From Mesorhizobium sp. M1D.F.Ca.ET.043.01.1.1 (GTDB lineage Bacteria > Pseudomonadota > Alphaproteobacteria > Rhizobiales > Rhizobiaceae), in NCBI RefSeq assembly GCF_003952385.1, contig NZ_CP034444.1, forward strand, positions 5,345,001 through 5,409,000: a DNA stretch of 64,000 bases, read 5' to 3'. A program made the translations under genes and the position numbers. Positions 1-8,122 of the stretch are shown in pieces. Below the pieces are notes generated by a model, which saw nothing but the letters and a program-made list of their open reading frames with translations, made no database searches and was not told where the DNA came from. The number at the start of each line of letters is the position of its first letter. Position 1 is the stretch's first letter.

Positions 1-433
1 CGAACCAGTGGCGCGTGGTCACGACCATGCGCGTGTTCATGTGCACAGCCGGCACGTTGGGGTTCCAGGGGTGCGCGATCAGCGAAATGCCGCTCGCCCA
101 GAATTGCGGATCCTCCTCGGCGCCCGGGATCTGCTTCCTGAATTCCGGCGAGAATTCGCCGTGGACGGTCGAGGTGTGCACGCCGACCTTCTCGAAGACG
201 CGGCCGCGCATCATCGACATGGTGCCGCCGCCGCCTTTGCCCTCGTCGCGCTCCCAGGGCGTCTTCTCGAAATGACCGGGCGACCATGAGGACAGAGGTC
301 CCTGAAGCTCCTGCTCGATCTGCTCGAACGTGGCGCAGATGCGCTCGCGCAGCGCCTCGAACCAGAGGCGGGCCTTCATCTTCTTCTGCTCGATGTCGGC
401 CGGCAGCCCCACCGGGAGGTCAGGTCGTTCCAA
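1..433 (-). CDS. hemF: Coproporphyrinogen III oxidase, aerobic (5' part, cut by window edge)
   Basis: Oxygen-dependent decarboxylation of coproporphyrinogen III to protoporphyrinogen IX in heme synthesis; cytoplasmic. About 144 N-terminal residues are visible; the C-terminus lies beyond base 1. The frame reads [17 protein letters not shown], then [20 protein letters not shown], then [15 protein letters not shown], which are signature stretches of the HemF family, including the substrate-contacting HMN region. No ATG fits. I chose TTG at 433 ([11 protein letters not shown]) because GGAG sits a few bases upstream and the protein then has the family's usual N-terminus. Placement beside trmL and petABC suits a heme and respiration neighbourhood. 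The family call is firm; the start is likely. Confidence 0.9.
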   Translation of the reverse strand, partial: MERPDLPVGLPADIEQKKMKARLWFEALRERICATFEQIEQELQGPLSSWSPGHFEKTPWERDEGKGGGGTMSMMRGRVFEKVGVHTSTVHGEFSPEFRKQIPGAEEDPQFWASGISLIAHPWNPNVPAVHMNTRMVVTTRHWF

Positions 434-554
434 TTGCGTCTCCAGCCACGGGCTCGCTTGCCCGACAAATGACTCGTTTTTTCTGCGCGCGATCCCTAAT
501 CTCTTAAAGGAAAGGGTCAAGCCCCGTCTGACCAAGGCGCAAAGGAGTTCCTTC

Positions 555-812
555 GTGCGCACCCCGGCAAGACCGCCGCTGGATGGCTTGAGGAAGAGGC
601 TGGAGCGCTCGCGGGCCGAGCGCGAAAGAGAGCCGCGCGACGGCTTCCTGCGCGAGACCTTCGTCCTGCCGCGCTCGGACGCCCGCCTCAAGGCCAAGGA
701 ATGGTTCGAGCGCTTCCCCAAGCAGGCCTACTGGACCGAGATCGAAAGCTGGTTCGAACGGCCGGGCGACGTCATCGAGTTCACAATGCGGCGGCTCCCG
801 GCGGCGGACTAA
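555..812 (+). CDS. Small conserved-type hypothetical protein, 85 aa
   Basis: Not recognised as a named family. The reading frame runs from GTG 555, with AAAGGAG (541-547) at ideal spacing, to TAA at 810-812. The product is very basic and charged at its N-terminus ([14 protein letters not shown]), then has aromatic-rich stretches ([20 protein letters not shown]). It has no signal peptide or membrane segment, so a cytoplasmic protein is expected. It points away from hemF, and the 120 bases between the two starts must hold both promoters. A longer in-frame extension upstream exists but lacks a comparable ribosome binding site and overlaps the hemF start region. The stop codon lies inside a palindromic repeat (811-864). 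Confidence 0.7.
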   Translation: MRTPARPPLDGLRKRLERSRAEREREPRDGFLRETFVLPRSDARLKAKEWFERFPKQAYWTEIESWFERPGDVIEFTMRRLPAAD

Positions 813-864
813 GGTGTATTGATATTCAGGCGATGCCGGCCTGACCTGAATCTCGACACACCTT
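811..864. repeat. Palindromic repeat, family B, copy 1
   Basis: Imperfect hairpin: the left arm AAGGTGTATTGATATTCAGG pairs with the right arm CCTGAATCTCGACACACCTT around a GATGCCGGC-containing loop. A second copy with the same arms and the same ATGCCGGCCTG core is at 60395-60458. Both copies start on the stop codon of a plus-strand gene and end 8-11 bases before the stop of a minus-strand gene, so each could end transcription from both sides. Confidence 0.75.
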
Positions 865-875
865 GATGCGTACCG

Positions 876-1319
876 TCAGGGCACCAGTAGCCGCCTCGCG
901 CCAGTACCCTCCCGTGCCAGCCGGTCTTCCTTGTTCCTCAGCGGGCACTTGTCGATCGACATGCAGCCGCAGCCGATACAATCCGTCAGCCCGTCGCGCA
1001 GCTTCTTCAACTGGGCGATCTTGTGGTCGAGCCCGTCGCGCCAAGCCGTTGAAAGCAGATTCCAATCCTCGCGCGTCGGGGTGCGGCCCTCGGGCAGGGA
1101 TTGAAGCGCCGCGGCGATCTCGGCGAGCGAGATGCCGACCTCCTGGGCGACGCGGATGATCGCCACCCGCCGCAGCACGTCGCGGCTGTAGCGGCGCTGG
1201 TTGCCCGCGGTGCGATGGCTGCGGATCAGCCCGCGTGCCTCGTAGAAATGCAGCGCCGACACCGCCACGCCGCTGCGCATGGCCACCTGGCCGACCGTCA
1301 ATTCCCGTACCGAAGCCAT
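876..1319 (-). CDS. soxR: Redox-sensitive transcriptional activator SoxR
   Basis: MerR-family dimeric regulator with a [2Fe-2S] cluster, activating target promoters on exposure to redox-cycling compounds or superoxide. The 147-residue product has the MerR helix-turn-helix at the N-terminus ([26 protein letters not shown]), a coiled dimerisation helix, and the diagnostic cluster motif [12 protein letters not shown] near residues 115-126, spaced C-x2-C-x-C-x5-C as in SoxR. I chose ATG 1319 because the family starts just before the helix-turn-helix; longer upstream readings are antisense noise. A near-perfect SoxR box (1338-1354) lies 18 bases upstream. The gene follows trmL on the same strand and converges on the 555-812 gene. 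Start fairly sure, family very sure. Confidence 0.95.
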   Translation of the reverse strand: MASVRELTVGQVAMRSGVAVSALHFYEARGLIRSHRTAGNQRRYSRDVLRRVAIIRVAQEVGISLAEIAAALQSLPEGRTPTREDWNLLSTAWRDGLDHKIAQLKKLRDGLTDCIGCGCMSIDKCPLRNKEDRLAREGTGARRLLVP

Positions 1320-1333
1320 CTCGCAGTTTCCGC

Positions 1334-1363
1334 TTGACCTCAAGTTGGGTTGAGCTTGTAGCG
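1334..1363 (+). promoter_or_regulatory. SoxR box with overlapping -35 element
   Basis: The palindrome CCTCAAGTTGGGTTGAG (1338-1354) carries CTCAA and TTGAG half-sites separated by six bases, exactly as in the enterobacterial soxS operator. On the plus strand a good -35 (TTGACC, 1334-1339) overlaps it as in soxS, but the -10 at the SoxR-type 19-base spacing (TAGCGA, 1359-1364) is poor. No good promoter is visible for the minus strand, where soxR begins 18 bases away. Confidence 0.8.
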
Positions 1364-1467
1364 AGGAAATCCTGACAAGGCAAATGCAGGAGAAGGCGAT
1401 GTGCGCCTGGGTGAAAATGACGACAGAAGCGCAGGCAATCCGCGGCAGCGCGGAAGGGCTATCGATC

Positions 1468-1926
1468 CTATCCGAGCTGGCGGAGCGCTTCGCCGGCGAC
1501 CATCGCAACCGACAGCGCGACATTGATGCTGCGCGCGCCCGGGCGCATCGCAATGGTCAGTCGCGCATCCGCCGCCTTGTGAACCTCGTCCGGCACGCCG
1601 GCGGATTCGCGGCCGAACAGAAGGATGTCGCCGGCGGCGAAAGCAAACTCCGCATAGGCGGTCGGGGCCTTGGTAGTGAGCAGCACAAGGCGGCGCGCGT
1701 TCGCCCTGCGCCATTGCTCGAAGGCGTGCCAGTCGGCATGGCGGGCAAGCGCCGCCATTTCGAGATAATCCATGCCGGCCCGTTTCAGCGCCCGGTCGGA
1801 CAGCGGAAAGCCGGCCGGCTCGATGATGTCGACGCCGAGATCGAGGCAGGCGGCGAAGCGCAGGATTGTTCCGGTGTTGCCGGCGATATCCGGCTGGTAG
1901 AGCGCGATGCGGAGACGATCGTTCAT
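1468..1926 (-). CDS. trmL: tRNA (cytidine(34)-2'-O)-methyltransferase
   Basis: SPOUT-class enzyme that 2'-O-methylates the wobble base (C34 or cmnm5U34) of tRNA-Leu isoacceptors using S-adenosylmethionine. The 152 residues cover the whole family length. Visible motifs are the N-terminal [19 protein letters not shown], the central [11 protein letters not shown] that forms part of the trefoil-knot SAM site, and the C-terminal [19 protein letters not shown], typical of TrmL. The start at ATG 1926 gives the standard N-terminus ([12 protein letters not shown]). hemF, trmL and petABC lie within 10 kb of one another, an arrangement I associate with Rhizobiales. Family assignment is secure. Confidence 0.95.
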   Translation of the reverse strand: MNDRLRIALYQPDIAGNTGTILRFAACLDLGVDIIEPAGFPLSDRALKRAGMDYLEMAALARHADWHAFEQWRRANARRLVLLTTKAPTAYAEFAFAAGDILLFGRESAGVPDEVHKAADARLTIAMRPGARSINVALSVAMVAGEALRQLG

Positions 1927-2066
1927 TTCCGCATCCTGCTAATAAGTGGCAGATCGGCCACAGGGATCTCCAGCTTTTGGCGATTTCCGGACTGGCGGGT
2001 GGCCATTTTCTGCGAAGTCGAGTATATGCCCAACATCGTCAACCCGAACCGAAGGAGGGAGACCAC

Positions 2067-2144
2067 ATGATGACCATGCATTTCCAGCTCCTCTCCGGGG
2101 CACTTGTGTGCCCAGCGGCGGTTTCGGTACGACGATTCTTCTGA
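2067..2144 (+). CDS. Possible leader peptide or small protein, 25 aa
   Basis: Short ORF beginning MMTMHFQLLSG and ending VRRFF. It has the strongest Shine-Dalgarno for several hundred bases (GAAGGAGGG, 2049-2057). The codons for residues 11-15 overlap a perfect hairpin (GGGCAC-TTGT-GTGCCC), and the ORF lies upstream of a hypothetical gene and the ABC exporter pair. A second tiny ORF from ATG 2026 ends in a TGA overlapping this start. No family is recognised. It could be a regulatory leader ORF, a small hydrophobic peptide, or chance. Confidence 0.35.
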   Translation: MMTMHFQLLSGALVCPAAVSVRRFF

Positions 2145-2397
2145 CACTTTAAGACCTCATCGCACCGATTCCCGCCGAACCCAGTTTTCGGCTTTCGAAG
2201 GAATCTCGCGATGTTTTTCAAACTGCCAAAGGGGCGCGCCGCCCCATCCGAACGTGTCAACGCGGACGCTGGTCGTCGTGTCGAGACCGACGCTTGCCGT
2301 CATGCACTGACCGACGCGTTTCCTGCCTCCGGCCGAATGCTGGAGATCGAGTTCGTGTCACCCTTTTTAACGCATTTGCACATGGAGGACGGACCGA

Positions 2398-2795
2398 TGT
2401 TCGATCCCTACAAGATACCGGGTTCAAGAAGCCTGCACGAGCGCAAGATGGCGACCTGGGCGCTGCTGATCGGCGAGACCTACTCGTCGGCGGCGCACGC
2501 CGAGACGCGCCGGCGTCCGCATCGCGGCATGCTGCCGGACGTCGATTTTTCGCGGGCCGTGCCCGATCCTGGCCGGCCCTCGCTGGTGCGCCGTATCGCA
2601 AGGCTGTTCCGGCCGGGCGAGAAAGCGCGGGCTGGCTCCAACGCGGCCTCAGGATCGTCCGGCGAGCCTGTCGGCGAAAAGCCCGCGGCACCCTATATTG
2701 CGCGAAGCAGGGCCGGCGATTCGGATGATTCCGTGTCGCCGGCCCGTCGCGCAGCGCGGCCGAACGGCCTTGCCCATCAATCCCGCGCTGCGTGA
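2398..2795 (+). CDS. Hypothetical protein upstream of ABC exporter pair
   Basis: Unrecognised protein of 132 residues if it starts at ATG 2398, which has GGAGG at good spacing. The same frame stays open back to ATG 2211, which has a weaker AAGGAA and would give 194 residues. Codon third positions are GC-rich through much of the longer frame, so the longer form cannot be excluded. The N-terminal part (HERKMATWALLIGETYSSAA) is moderately hydrophobic; the rest is basic, proline-rich and low in complexity, suggesting a disordered tail. No signal peptide or catalytic motif is visible. It ends 25 bases before the first ABC exporter gene on the same strand, so co-transcription is plausible. Confidence 0.5.
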
Positions 2796-2820
2796 GCGCA
2801 TAGACAGCCGAGTGCCTGGA

Positions 2821-4701
2821 ATGTACCGCTGGTTTGAAAAAAAGCTCGATCCGTTTCCCGCCGCGGAGCCGGCCGAGCCGCCGAAGACGCTGGTCGCCTT
2901 CTGCGTGCATTATACGCGCGGGGCCTGGCCCTACATCATGCTGGACGCGATTCTGGTGATGGCGATCGCCCTTGCCGAAGTGTGGATGTTCGGTTTCATG
3001 GGCCGCATCGTCGACTGGCTGTCGGCGCAGAACCGACAAACCTTCCTGCAAACCGAGAGCTGGAAGCTGGCCGGCATGGCCTTCATCGTCTTGTTTGCGC
3101 TGCCGGGCACGGTCTGGGTGCGTTCGTTGTTCAACCAGCAGACGCTGATGGGCAACTATCCCATGCGCATCCGCTGGCAGGTGCATCGCTACCTGCTCAA
3201 GCAATCGATGACTTTCTACCAGGACGAATTCGCCGGCCGCATCGCCACCAAGCTGATGCAGACCGCGCTCGCCGTGCGCGACTGCGTCATGAAGGTTGTC
3301 GACGTCCTCAACTACGTGATCGTCTACTTCCTCGGCATGCTGTTCATCGTCGGCTCGGCGGACTTGCGGCTGGCCGCACCCTTGGGCGTATGGCTGATCG
3401 GCTATATCGCGCTGCTGCGGTATTTTATTCCACGGCTCGGCAAGGTCGGTGAGGAACAGGCCAATGCTCGTTCGACCATGACCGGTCGCGTCGTCGACAG
3501 CTATGCCAACATCCAGACGGTGAAGCTGTTTTCCCACGCGCGCCGCGAGGCGGCCTTCGCCAGGGAGGGCATGGCGGGCTTCCTCGAGACGGTCTACCGC
3601 TCGATGCGGCTGGTGACCGTGCTCTACGGCCTTCTCTACATCCTGAACGCGCTGTTGCTGTTTTCCGTCACCGCGCTGTCCCTGTGGCTGTGGCTCGGCG
3701 ATGCGGTGACGATCGGCGCCGTCGCCGTGGTCATCGGCCTGGTGCTCAGGATGTGGGGCATGTCGCAGTGGATCATGTGGGAGATGTCGGGCCTGTTCGA
3801 GAACATCGGCACGGTGCAGGACGGCATCCAGTCGATCTCGCTGCCGCGGCTGGTCGAGGATCGCCCGGACGCCAAGGACATCGCCGTCACCCAGGGCGAG
3901 ATACGCTTCGAGGACATCCGCTTCCACTACGGCAAGCAGAAGGGCGTCATCGAAAACCTCTCGCTTGTCGTGAAGCCGGGCGAGAAGGTCGGCATCGTCG
4001 GCCGCTCCGGCGCCGGCAAGTCGACGCTGGTCAACCTGTTGCTGCGCTTCTACGACCTGGAAAGCGGAAGGATCCTCATAGACGGCCAGGAGATCGCAGG
4101 CGTGGCGCAGGATTCGTTGCGCACGCAGATCGGCATGGTGACGCAGGACACCTCCCTGCTGCACCGGTCGGTGCGGGAGAACATCCTCTACGGCCGCCCT
4201 GACGCGACCGACGAGATGCTGATCGAGGCGGCGCGGCGGGCGGAGGCGCTCGATTTCATCGACGGGCTTTCGGACCACAACGGCCGCAAGGGATTCGATG
4301 CCCATGTCGGCGACCGGGGCGTCAAACTGTCCGGCGGCCAGCGGCAGCGCATCGCCATCGCCCGCGTCATGCTGAAGGACGCGCCGATCCTCATCCTCGA
4401 CGAGGCGACCTCGGCGCTCGATTCGGAAGCCGAGGCGGCGATCCAGGAGAACCTCTACAAGCTGATGCAGGGCAAGACCGTGATTGCGATCGCGCACCGG
4501 CTGTCGACCATCGCCGCTATGGACAGGCTCGTCGTCATGGACAAGGGCCGCGTCATCGAGGAAGGGTCGCATGAGGAGCTCGTCGCCAAGGGCGGGCTCT
4601 ACGCCCAGCTCTGGCAGCGCCAGTCGGGCGGCTTTCTGCTCGACGACGCGCCCGCCGAGGCTGCCAACGACGTTATCGCCAAGGGTGAAGCCGCGGAATG
4701 A
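2821..4701 (+). CDS. ABC exporter half-transporter (TMD-NBD fusion), first of a pair
   Basis: Inner-membrane exporter subunit of the MsbA/MdlB type, 626 residues. An N-terminal transmembrane domain of about six helices (roughly residues 30-340) is followed by an ATPase domain with Walker A GRSGAGKST, Q-loop GMVTQD, signature LSGGQRQR, Walker B ILILDEATSALD with catalytic Glu, and H-loop IAIAHRLS. All ATPase residues are intact. I chose ATG 2821 (MYRWFEKKLDPFP) because the neighbouring paralogue begins in the same way; longer in-frame extensions lack any shared sequence. The stop overlaps the next start (ATGA), so the two are translationally coupled and probably form a heterodimer. The substrate cannot be told from sequence. 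Confidence 0.92.
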   Translation: MYRWFEKKLDPFPAAEPAEPPKTLVAFCVHYTRGAWPYIMLDAILVMAIALAEVWMFGFMGRIVDWLSAQNRQTFLQTESWKLAGMAFIVLFALPGTVWVRSLFNQQTLMGNYPMRIRWQVHRYLLKQSMTFYQDEFAGRIATKLMQTALAVRDCVMKVVDVLNYVIVYFLGMLFIVGSADLRLAAPLGVWLIGYIALLRYFIPRLGKVGEEQANARSTMTGRVVDSYANIQTVKLFSHARREAAFAREGMAGFLETVYRSMRLVTVLYGLLYILNALLLFSVTALSLWLWLGDAVTIGAVAVVIGLVLRMWGMSQWIMWEMSGLFENIGTVQDGIQSISLPRLVEDRPDAKDIAVTQGEIRFEDIRFHYGKQKGVIENLSLVVKPGEKVGIVGRSGAGKSTLVNLLLRFYDLESGRILIDGQEIAGVAQDSLRTQIGMVTQDTSLLHRSVRENILYGRPDATDEMLIEAARRAEALDFIDGLSDHNGRKGFDAHVGDRGVKLSGGQRQRIAIARVMLKDAPILILDEATSALDSEAEAAIQENLYKLMQGKTVIAIAHRLSTIAAMDRLVVMDKGRVIEEGSHEELVAKGGLYAQLWQRQSGGFLLDDAPAEAANDVIAKGEAAE

Positions 4702-6581
4702 TGAAGGCCGTCTACCGCTGGTTCGAAAGCTGGGTCTACCCGTTCCGCGAGCCCGCGAATCTTCGGCCACCCGGCAGCGTCCGCGGCTTCCTCTGGCACT
4801 ATGTCGGACAAGCGAAGCTCGCCTTCTTCGCCATGCTGATCATCGGCGGCATCGCGCCGCTGGTCGAGGCCGGGCTGTTCTATTTCGTCGGGCGGCTGGT
4901 GGATATCCTCGACCAGCTTCCCGGCGAGCGCAGCTGGCATGCGCTGTGGGCTGCCGCCGGGCCGGAGCTTCTGTTCATGGGCGCGGTGGTGCTGATCATC
5001 CGCACGCTGGTGGTCGGCCTGTCGGCGCTGGTCGACGAGCAGACGATCACGCCGGGGTTCTACAATCTGGTGCGCTGGCAGGCGCACCGGCATGTCTCGC
5101 GCCAGTCCTATGCCTTCTTCCAGAACGATTTCGCCGGCCGCATCGCCACGAAAGTCTGGCAGGCAGGGCAGGCGACGGGCGACCTGATGGAGAGCTTCAT
5201 CGAAGTCATCTGGTTCATGATCGTCTACACGGTGACGACGCTGGCGCTGGTGGCTGGCCTCGACCTCAGGCTGGCGGTGCTGGTGGTGATATGGATCGTC
5301 GCCTTCGCCTGGCTGGCCAGGCGCTATTTGCCGGCGATTCGCAAGCATGCCGAGGCGACAGCCGAGGCCGGCTCGATGATCACCGGCCGCATCGTCGATT
5401 CCTATTCCAACGTGCAGACGCTGAAGCTGTTCGCCGCCGACGGCGACGACCACTATATCCGCAGCGGCTTCGACATCTATCTCAACGCGCTGCGTCCGTT
5501 CACCCGCCGGCTGACCGGCGTGCGCATGGCGCTGACGACGCTTTCCGGCATCATGATCACGTCAATCGCGGTCTTCGCCGTCTATCTCTGGGTGGAAGGC
5601 TCGATCACCGTCGGCGCCGTCGCTTTCACGCTTTCTCTCGTCCTGCGGCTCAACATGCTGCTGGGACGGGTGATGATGCAGCTCAACAGCATCCTCAGGA
5701 ATCTCGGCGTGCTGGAGAACTCCAAGGCGCTGATCACGCAGCCGCTCGGCCTGACCGACGCCCCGGGCGCCAAGGAGCTGGTGGTTGCCGGTGGCCGCAT
5801 CGACCTCAAGAACGTCACCTTCCACTACGGCAAGGGGGCAGGGGTTCTGGACGGCATCGACCTCGTCGTGCGGCCTGGCGAGAAGGTGGGGTTGGTCGGT
5901 CCGTCAGGCGCCGGCAAGACGACTTTAGCCAATCTCATCCTGCGCCTCTACGACCTCGAGCGCGGCAGGATCCTGGTCGACGGCCAGGATATCGCCGGCG
6001 TGACGCAGAATTCGCTGCGCGCCAATATCGGCGTGGTCAGCCAGGACACCGCACTCTTCCACCGTTCGCTGCGCGACAACATCAAGCTCGGCATGCCGGA
6101 CGCTACCGACGCTGAGGTGATCGCCGCAGCGCGCAAAGCCGAGGCGCATGATTTCATCATGAGCCTGCGCGACAACCGGGAGCGGGCCGGCTACGAGGCC
6201 TATGTCGGCGAGCGCGGCGTGAAGCTCTCCGGCGGCCAGCGCCAGCGGGTGGCGATCGCCCGCCTTTTCCTCAAGGATGCGCCGATCCTCATCCTCGATG
6301 AGGCGACGTCGGCGCTCGATTCCGACATCGAGGCGGCGATTCAGGAGAATCTGGTGAGGCTGATGGAGGACAAGACCGTCATCGCCATCGCCCATCGGCT
6401 CTCGACCATCGCCGCGCTCGACCGGCTGGTCGTGCTCGACGGCGGGCGCATCGTCGAAGAGGGCACGCATGATGAGCTGGTGGCGCTCGACGGCCTCTAT
6501 GCGCGGCTCTGGAAACGGCAGTCCGGCGGCTTCCTGTTCAACGAGGAAAGCGTGCTGGAAGAGACGCGCCCGGCGGAGTAG
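4698..6581 (+). CDS. ABC exporter half-transporter (TMD-NBD fusion), second of a pair
   Basis: Partner of the preceding gene, 627 residues, same architecture: N-terminal membrane domain, then an ATPase domain with Walker A GPSGAGKTTL, Q-loop GVVSQD, LSGGQRQR, ILILDEATSALDSD and IAIAHRLS. Its start region (MMKAVYRWFESWVYPF) clearly resembles that of the first gene, so the pair arose by tandem duplication. The start codon overlaps the upstream stop in ATGA. Both ATPase sites appear catalytically complete, unlike many heterodimeric exporters in which one site is degenerate. Likely to act as a lipid, drug or polysaccharide precursor exporter; the substrate is unknown. Confidence 0.92.
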   Translation: MMKAVYRWFESWVYPFREPANLRPPGSVRGFLWHYVGQAKLAFFAMLIIGGIAPLVEAGLFYFVGRLVDILDQLPGERSWHALWAAAGPELLFMGAVVLIIRTLVVGLSALVDEQTITPGFYNLVRWQAHRHVSRQSYAFFQNDFAGRIATKVWQAGQATGDLMESFIEVIWFMIVYTVTTLALVAGLDLRLAVLVVIWIVAFAWLARRYLPAIRKHAEATAEAGSMITGRIVDSYSNVQTLKLFAADGDDHYIRSGFDIYLNALRPFTRRLTGVRMALTTLSGIMITSIAVFAVYLWVEGSITVGAVAFTLSLVLRLNMLLGRVMMQLNSILRNLGVLENSKALITQPLGLTDAPGAKELVVAGGRIDLKNVTFHYGKGAGVLDGIDLVVRPGEKVGLVGPSGAGKTTLANLILRLYDLERGRILVDGQDIAGVTQNSLRANIGVVSQDTALFHRSLRDNIKLGMPDATDAEVIAAARKAEAHDFIMSLRDNRERAGYEAYVGERGVKLSGGQRQRVAIARLFLKDAPILILDEATSALDSDIEAAIQENLVRLMEDKTVIAIAHRLSTIAALDRLVVLDGGRIVEEGTHDELVALDGLYARLWKRQSGGFLFNEESVLEETRPAE

Positions 6582-6589
6582 AACGGCTC

Positions 6590-6901
6590 ATGTCGGTCAG
6601 AATGCCCAGCAATCTCGGACGGTCAGGCGCGCAGGAGAGCGCGCTCGATCTGCTCGGCCACGAGATCCTCGCCGAAAAGGCGGCAGCGCTTGGCCGCGCC
6701 GGCCAGCGCGTCGAGCAAACGCTGGCGAAGCTGCGCGAAAACGGCGAGGGCGGAGATCGCAACCGGCTGCTCAAGGAGGCCGCGGCGGCCGTCCACGGCT
6801 ATTTCATCCAGCGCGAGCTCTGCGGCTTTCGCAAGCATGACGCCGTGATCCGCGAATACAACATCCCAAGGGCAGTGCTGGTCAGGCTCGGCGCGAGTTA
6901 G
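6590..6901 (+). CDS. Small DUF6665-like protein, 103 aa
   Basis: Small soluble protein, probably largely helical, with no membrane segment. The conserved-looking C-terminal half contains YFIQRELCGFRKHDAVIREY followed by IPRAVLVRLGA. This matches my memory of the uncharacterised rhizobial DUF6665 group; I could not check it. ATG 6590 lies eight bases after the stop of the ABC exporter pair, so it is probably the last gene of that operon, although no strong ribosome binding site is seen. Its TAG stop touches the stop of the convergent broken cupin gene. Function unknown. Confidence 0.75.
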   Translation: MSVRMPSNLGRSGAQESALDLLGHEILAEKAAALGRAGQRVEQTLAKLRENGEGGDRNRLLKEAAAAVHGYFIQRELCGFRKHDAVIREYNIPRAVLVRLGAS

Positions 6902-7233
6902 CTATTCCAGCCATTCGGTGATGAAGCTGCCATTCTCGTGGATGTCGGTGGTCTCGAGCGGACCAGGGCCGACATTGGTGAATTTGTGCGGCGTGTCGGG
7001 CGGGACGATGCCGAGGCCTCGATCTTTTGGTCGCCGACCGTGAATAGGGCGGTTCCGGAGCGGATGATAAAGAGCTCGGCATAGGGATGCTTGTGCAGGC
7101 GCGGGCCACCGCCGATGTCCGGCAGGTAGTTGAAGATCAGACAGCTTCTGGAGCCGAAGGCACCGCACTGCAGCTCGCCTTGCCAGCGGTCGGGCGCTTC
7201 AGCCCATTTGTCGCGGTCGATGACATGCGCCAT
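6902..7233 (-). pseudogene. Cupin-domain protein, frameshifted
   Basis: Single-domain cupin of about 110 residues split between two frames. From ATG 7233 the frame gives MAHVIDRDKWAEAPDRW, the cupin motif 1 region (LHKHPYAELFIIRSG) and TVGDQKIEA. It then continues in the wrong frame, while motif 2 (VPPDTPHKFTNVGPG) and the tail HENGSFITEWLE follow in another frame from about base 7015. Only eight bases separate the IEA codons from the VPP codons, where cupins usually have about seven residues. A deletion of about 13 bases therefore explains it better than a single miscalled base. The metal-binding His and Glu of motif 1 are present. It converges on the DUF6665-like gene. Confidence 0.75.
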
Positions 7234-7545
7234 GGGCGGAGAATAGACCGGGCCAACGAGTGCTGTCGAGGCGGACAAGCACCCGTTTTCGCTTCCGATT
7301 TCGCGCTGTTTCATGGCCTCCGCCGGTCTGCCGGCAGTGCGTCCGAGCAAGCCGCGCCACGCAGCCGCGACAATGTGCCCTTGTGCCTTCACGCGTCTGG
7401 ACAAAAACGGGCTTCACGCATAAACCGAACTCCAAATGCCGGAGGAATTCGCTAGCCTGTTCGCCATGCGCTGTCGGGCCGGCGCGATTGAGCGGGGACA
7501 AGGCTCGGCCGCCGGCACGGAAAAAGGCGAAAGGATCAGGCACCC
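7234..7545. other. Divergent intergenic region before petA
   Basis: Holds the promoters for petABC (plus) and the broken cupin gene (minus). A weak sigma70-like candidate on the plus strand is TGGACA near 7398 followed by ATAAAC about 16 bases later. No tRNA, repeat or convincing small ORF is seen. Confidence 0.4.
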
Positions 7546-8106
7546 GTGAGCGCAACCGACATCCACGATCCCAACCGTCGCGATTTTCTCTATATCGCCA
7601 CCGGCATGGCCGGCGTGGTTGGCGCAGGCGCCGTCGCCTGGCCGTTCATCGACCAGATGCAGCCGGATGCTTCGACGCTGGCGCTGGCTTCAGTCGAGGT
7701 CGATGTCTCCTCGCTGCAGCCCGGCAGCTCGCTGATCGTCAAGTGGCGCGGCAAGCCGGTCGTGGTGCGCAACCGGACCGAGAAGGAGATGAAGGACGGC
7801 GAGGCCGTCAACCTCAACGATCTCAAGGATCCGATCGCCCGTAACGCCAACCTGCCGGCCGATGCGCCGGCGACCGACGCCAACCGCACCACCCCCGGCA
7901 AGGAAGCCTGGATGGTGATGGTGCAGGTCTGCACCCATCTCGGTTGCATCCCGCTCGGCCAGGAAGGCGATTTCGGCGGCTGGTTCTGCCCGTGCCACGG
8001 CTCGCAGTACGACACCGCCGGCCGCATCCGCAAAGGTCCGGCGCCGGAGAACATGGCGATCCCGGTGTTCAAATTCATTTCCGATACCAAGATCCTTATC
8101 GGCTGA
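7546..8106 (+). CDS. petA: Ubiquinol-cytochrome c reductase, Rieske iron-sulfur subunit
   Basis: Rieske subunit of the cytochrome bc1 complex, passing electrons from ubiquinol to cytochrome c1 at the periplasmic face. The 186 residues contain an N-terminal twin-arginine-type region ([17 protein letters not shown]) that also forms the single membrane anchor, a hinge, and the [2Fe-2S] domain with both binding boxes CTHLGC and CPCHGS. The start is GTG 7546 ([13 protein letters not shown]); AAAGGCGAAAGGA lies upstream. It is first of the petABC operon, with petB 16 bases downstream. Length and motifs match alphaproteobacterial homologues. Secure. Confidence 0.97.
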   Translation: MSATDIHDPNRRDFLYIATGMAGVVGAGAVAWPFIDQMQPDASTLALASVEVDVSSLQPGSSLIVKWRGKPVVVRNRTEKEMKDGEAVNLNDLKDPIARNANLPADAPATDANRTTPGKEAWMVMVQVCTHLGCIPLGQEGDFGGWFCPCHGSQYDTAGRIRKGPAPENMAIPVFKFISDTKILIG

Positions 8107-8122
8107 GGCAGGGGACATTTCG

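Noticed and set aside
1384..2070. 228-codon plus-strand frame downstream of the SoxR box
   Set aside because: Most of it is antisense to trmL. Only the first codons are outside, and the frame has no known family, so it is not listed as a gene although its start has a ribosome binding site.
2257..4770. Long open frame of more than 800 codons on the minus strand
   Set aside because: It is antisense to the hypothetical gene and the first ABC exporter, whose ATPase motifs are unmistakable. The minus frame is open only because of high third-position GC, and has no family motif.
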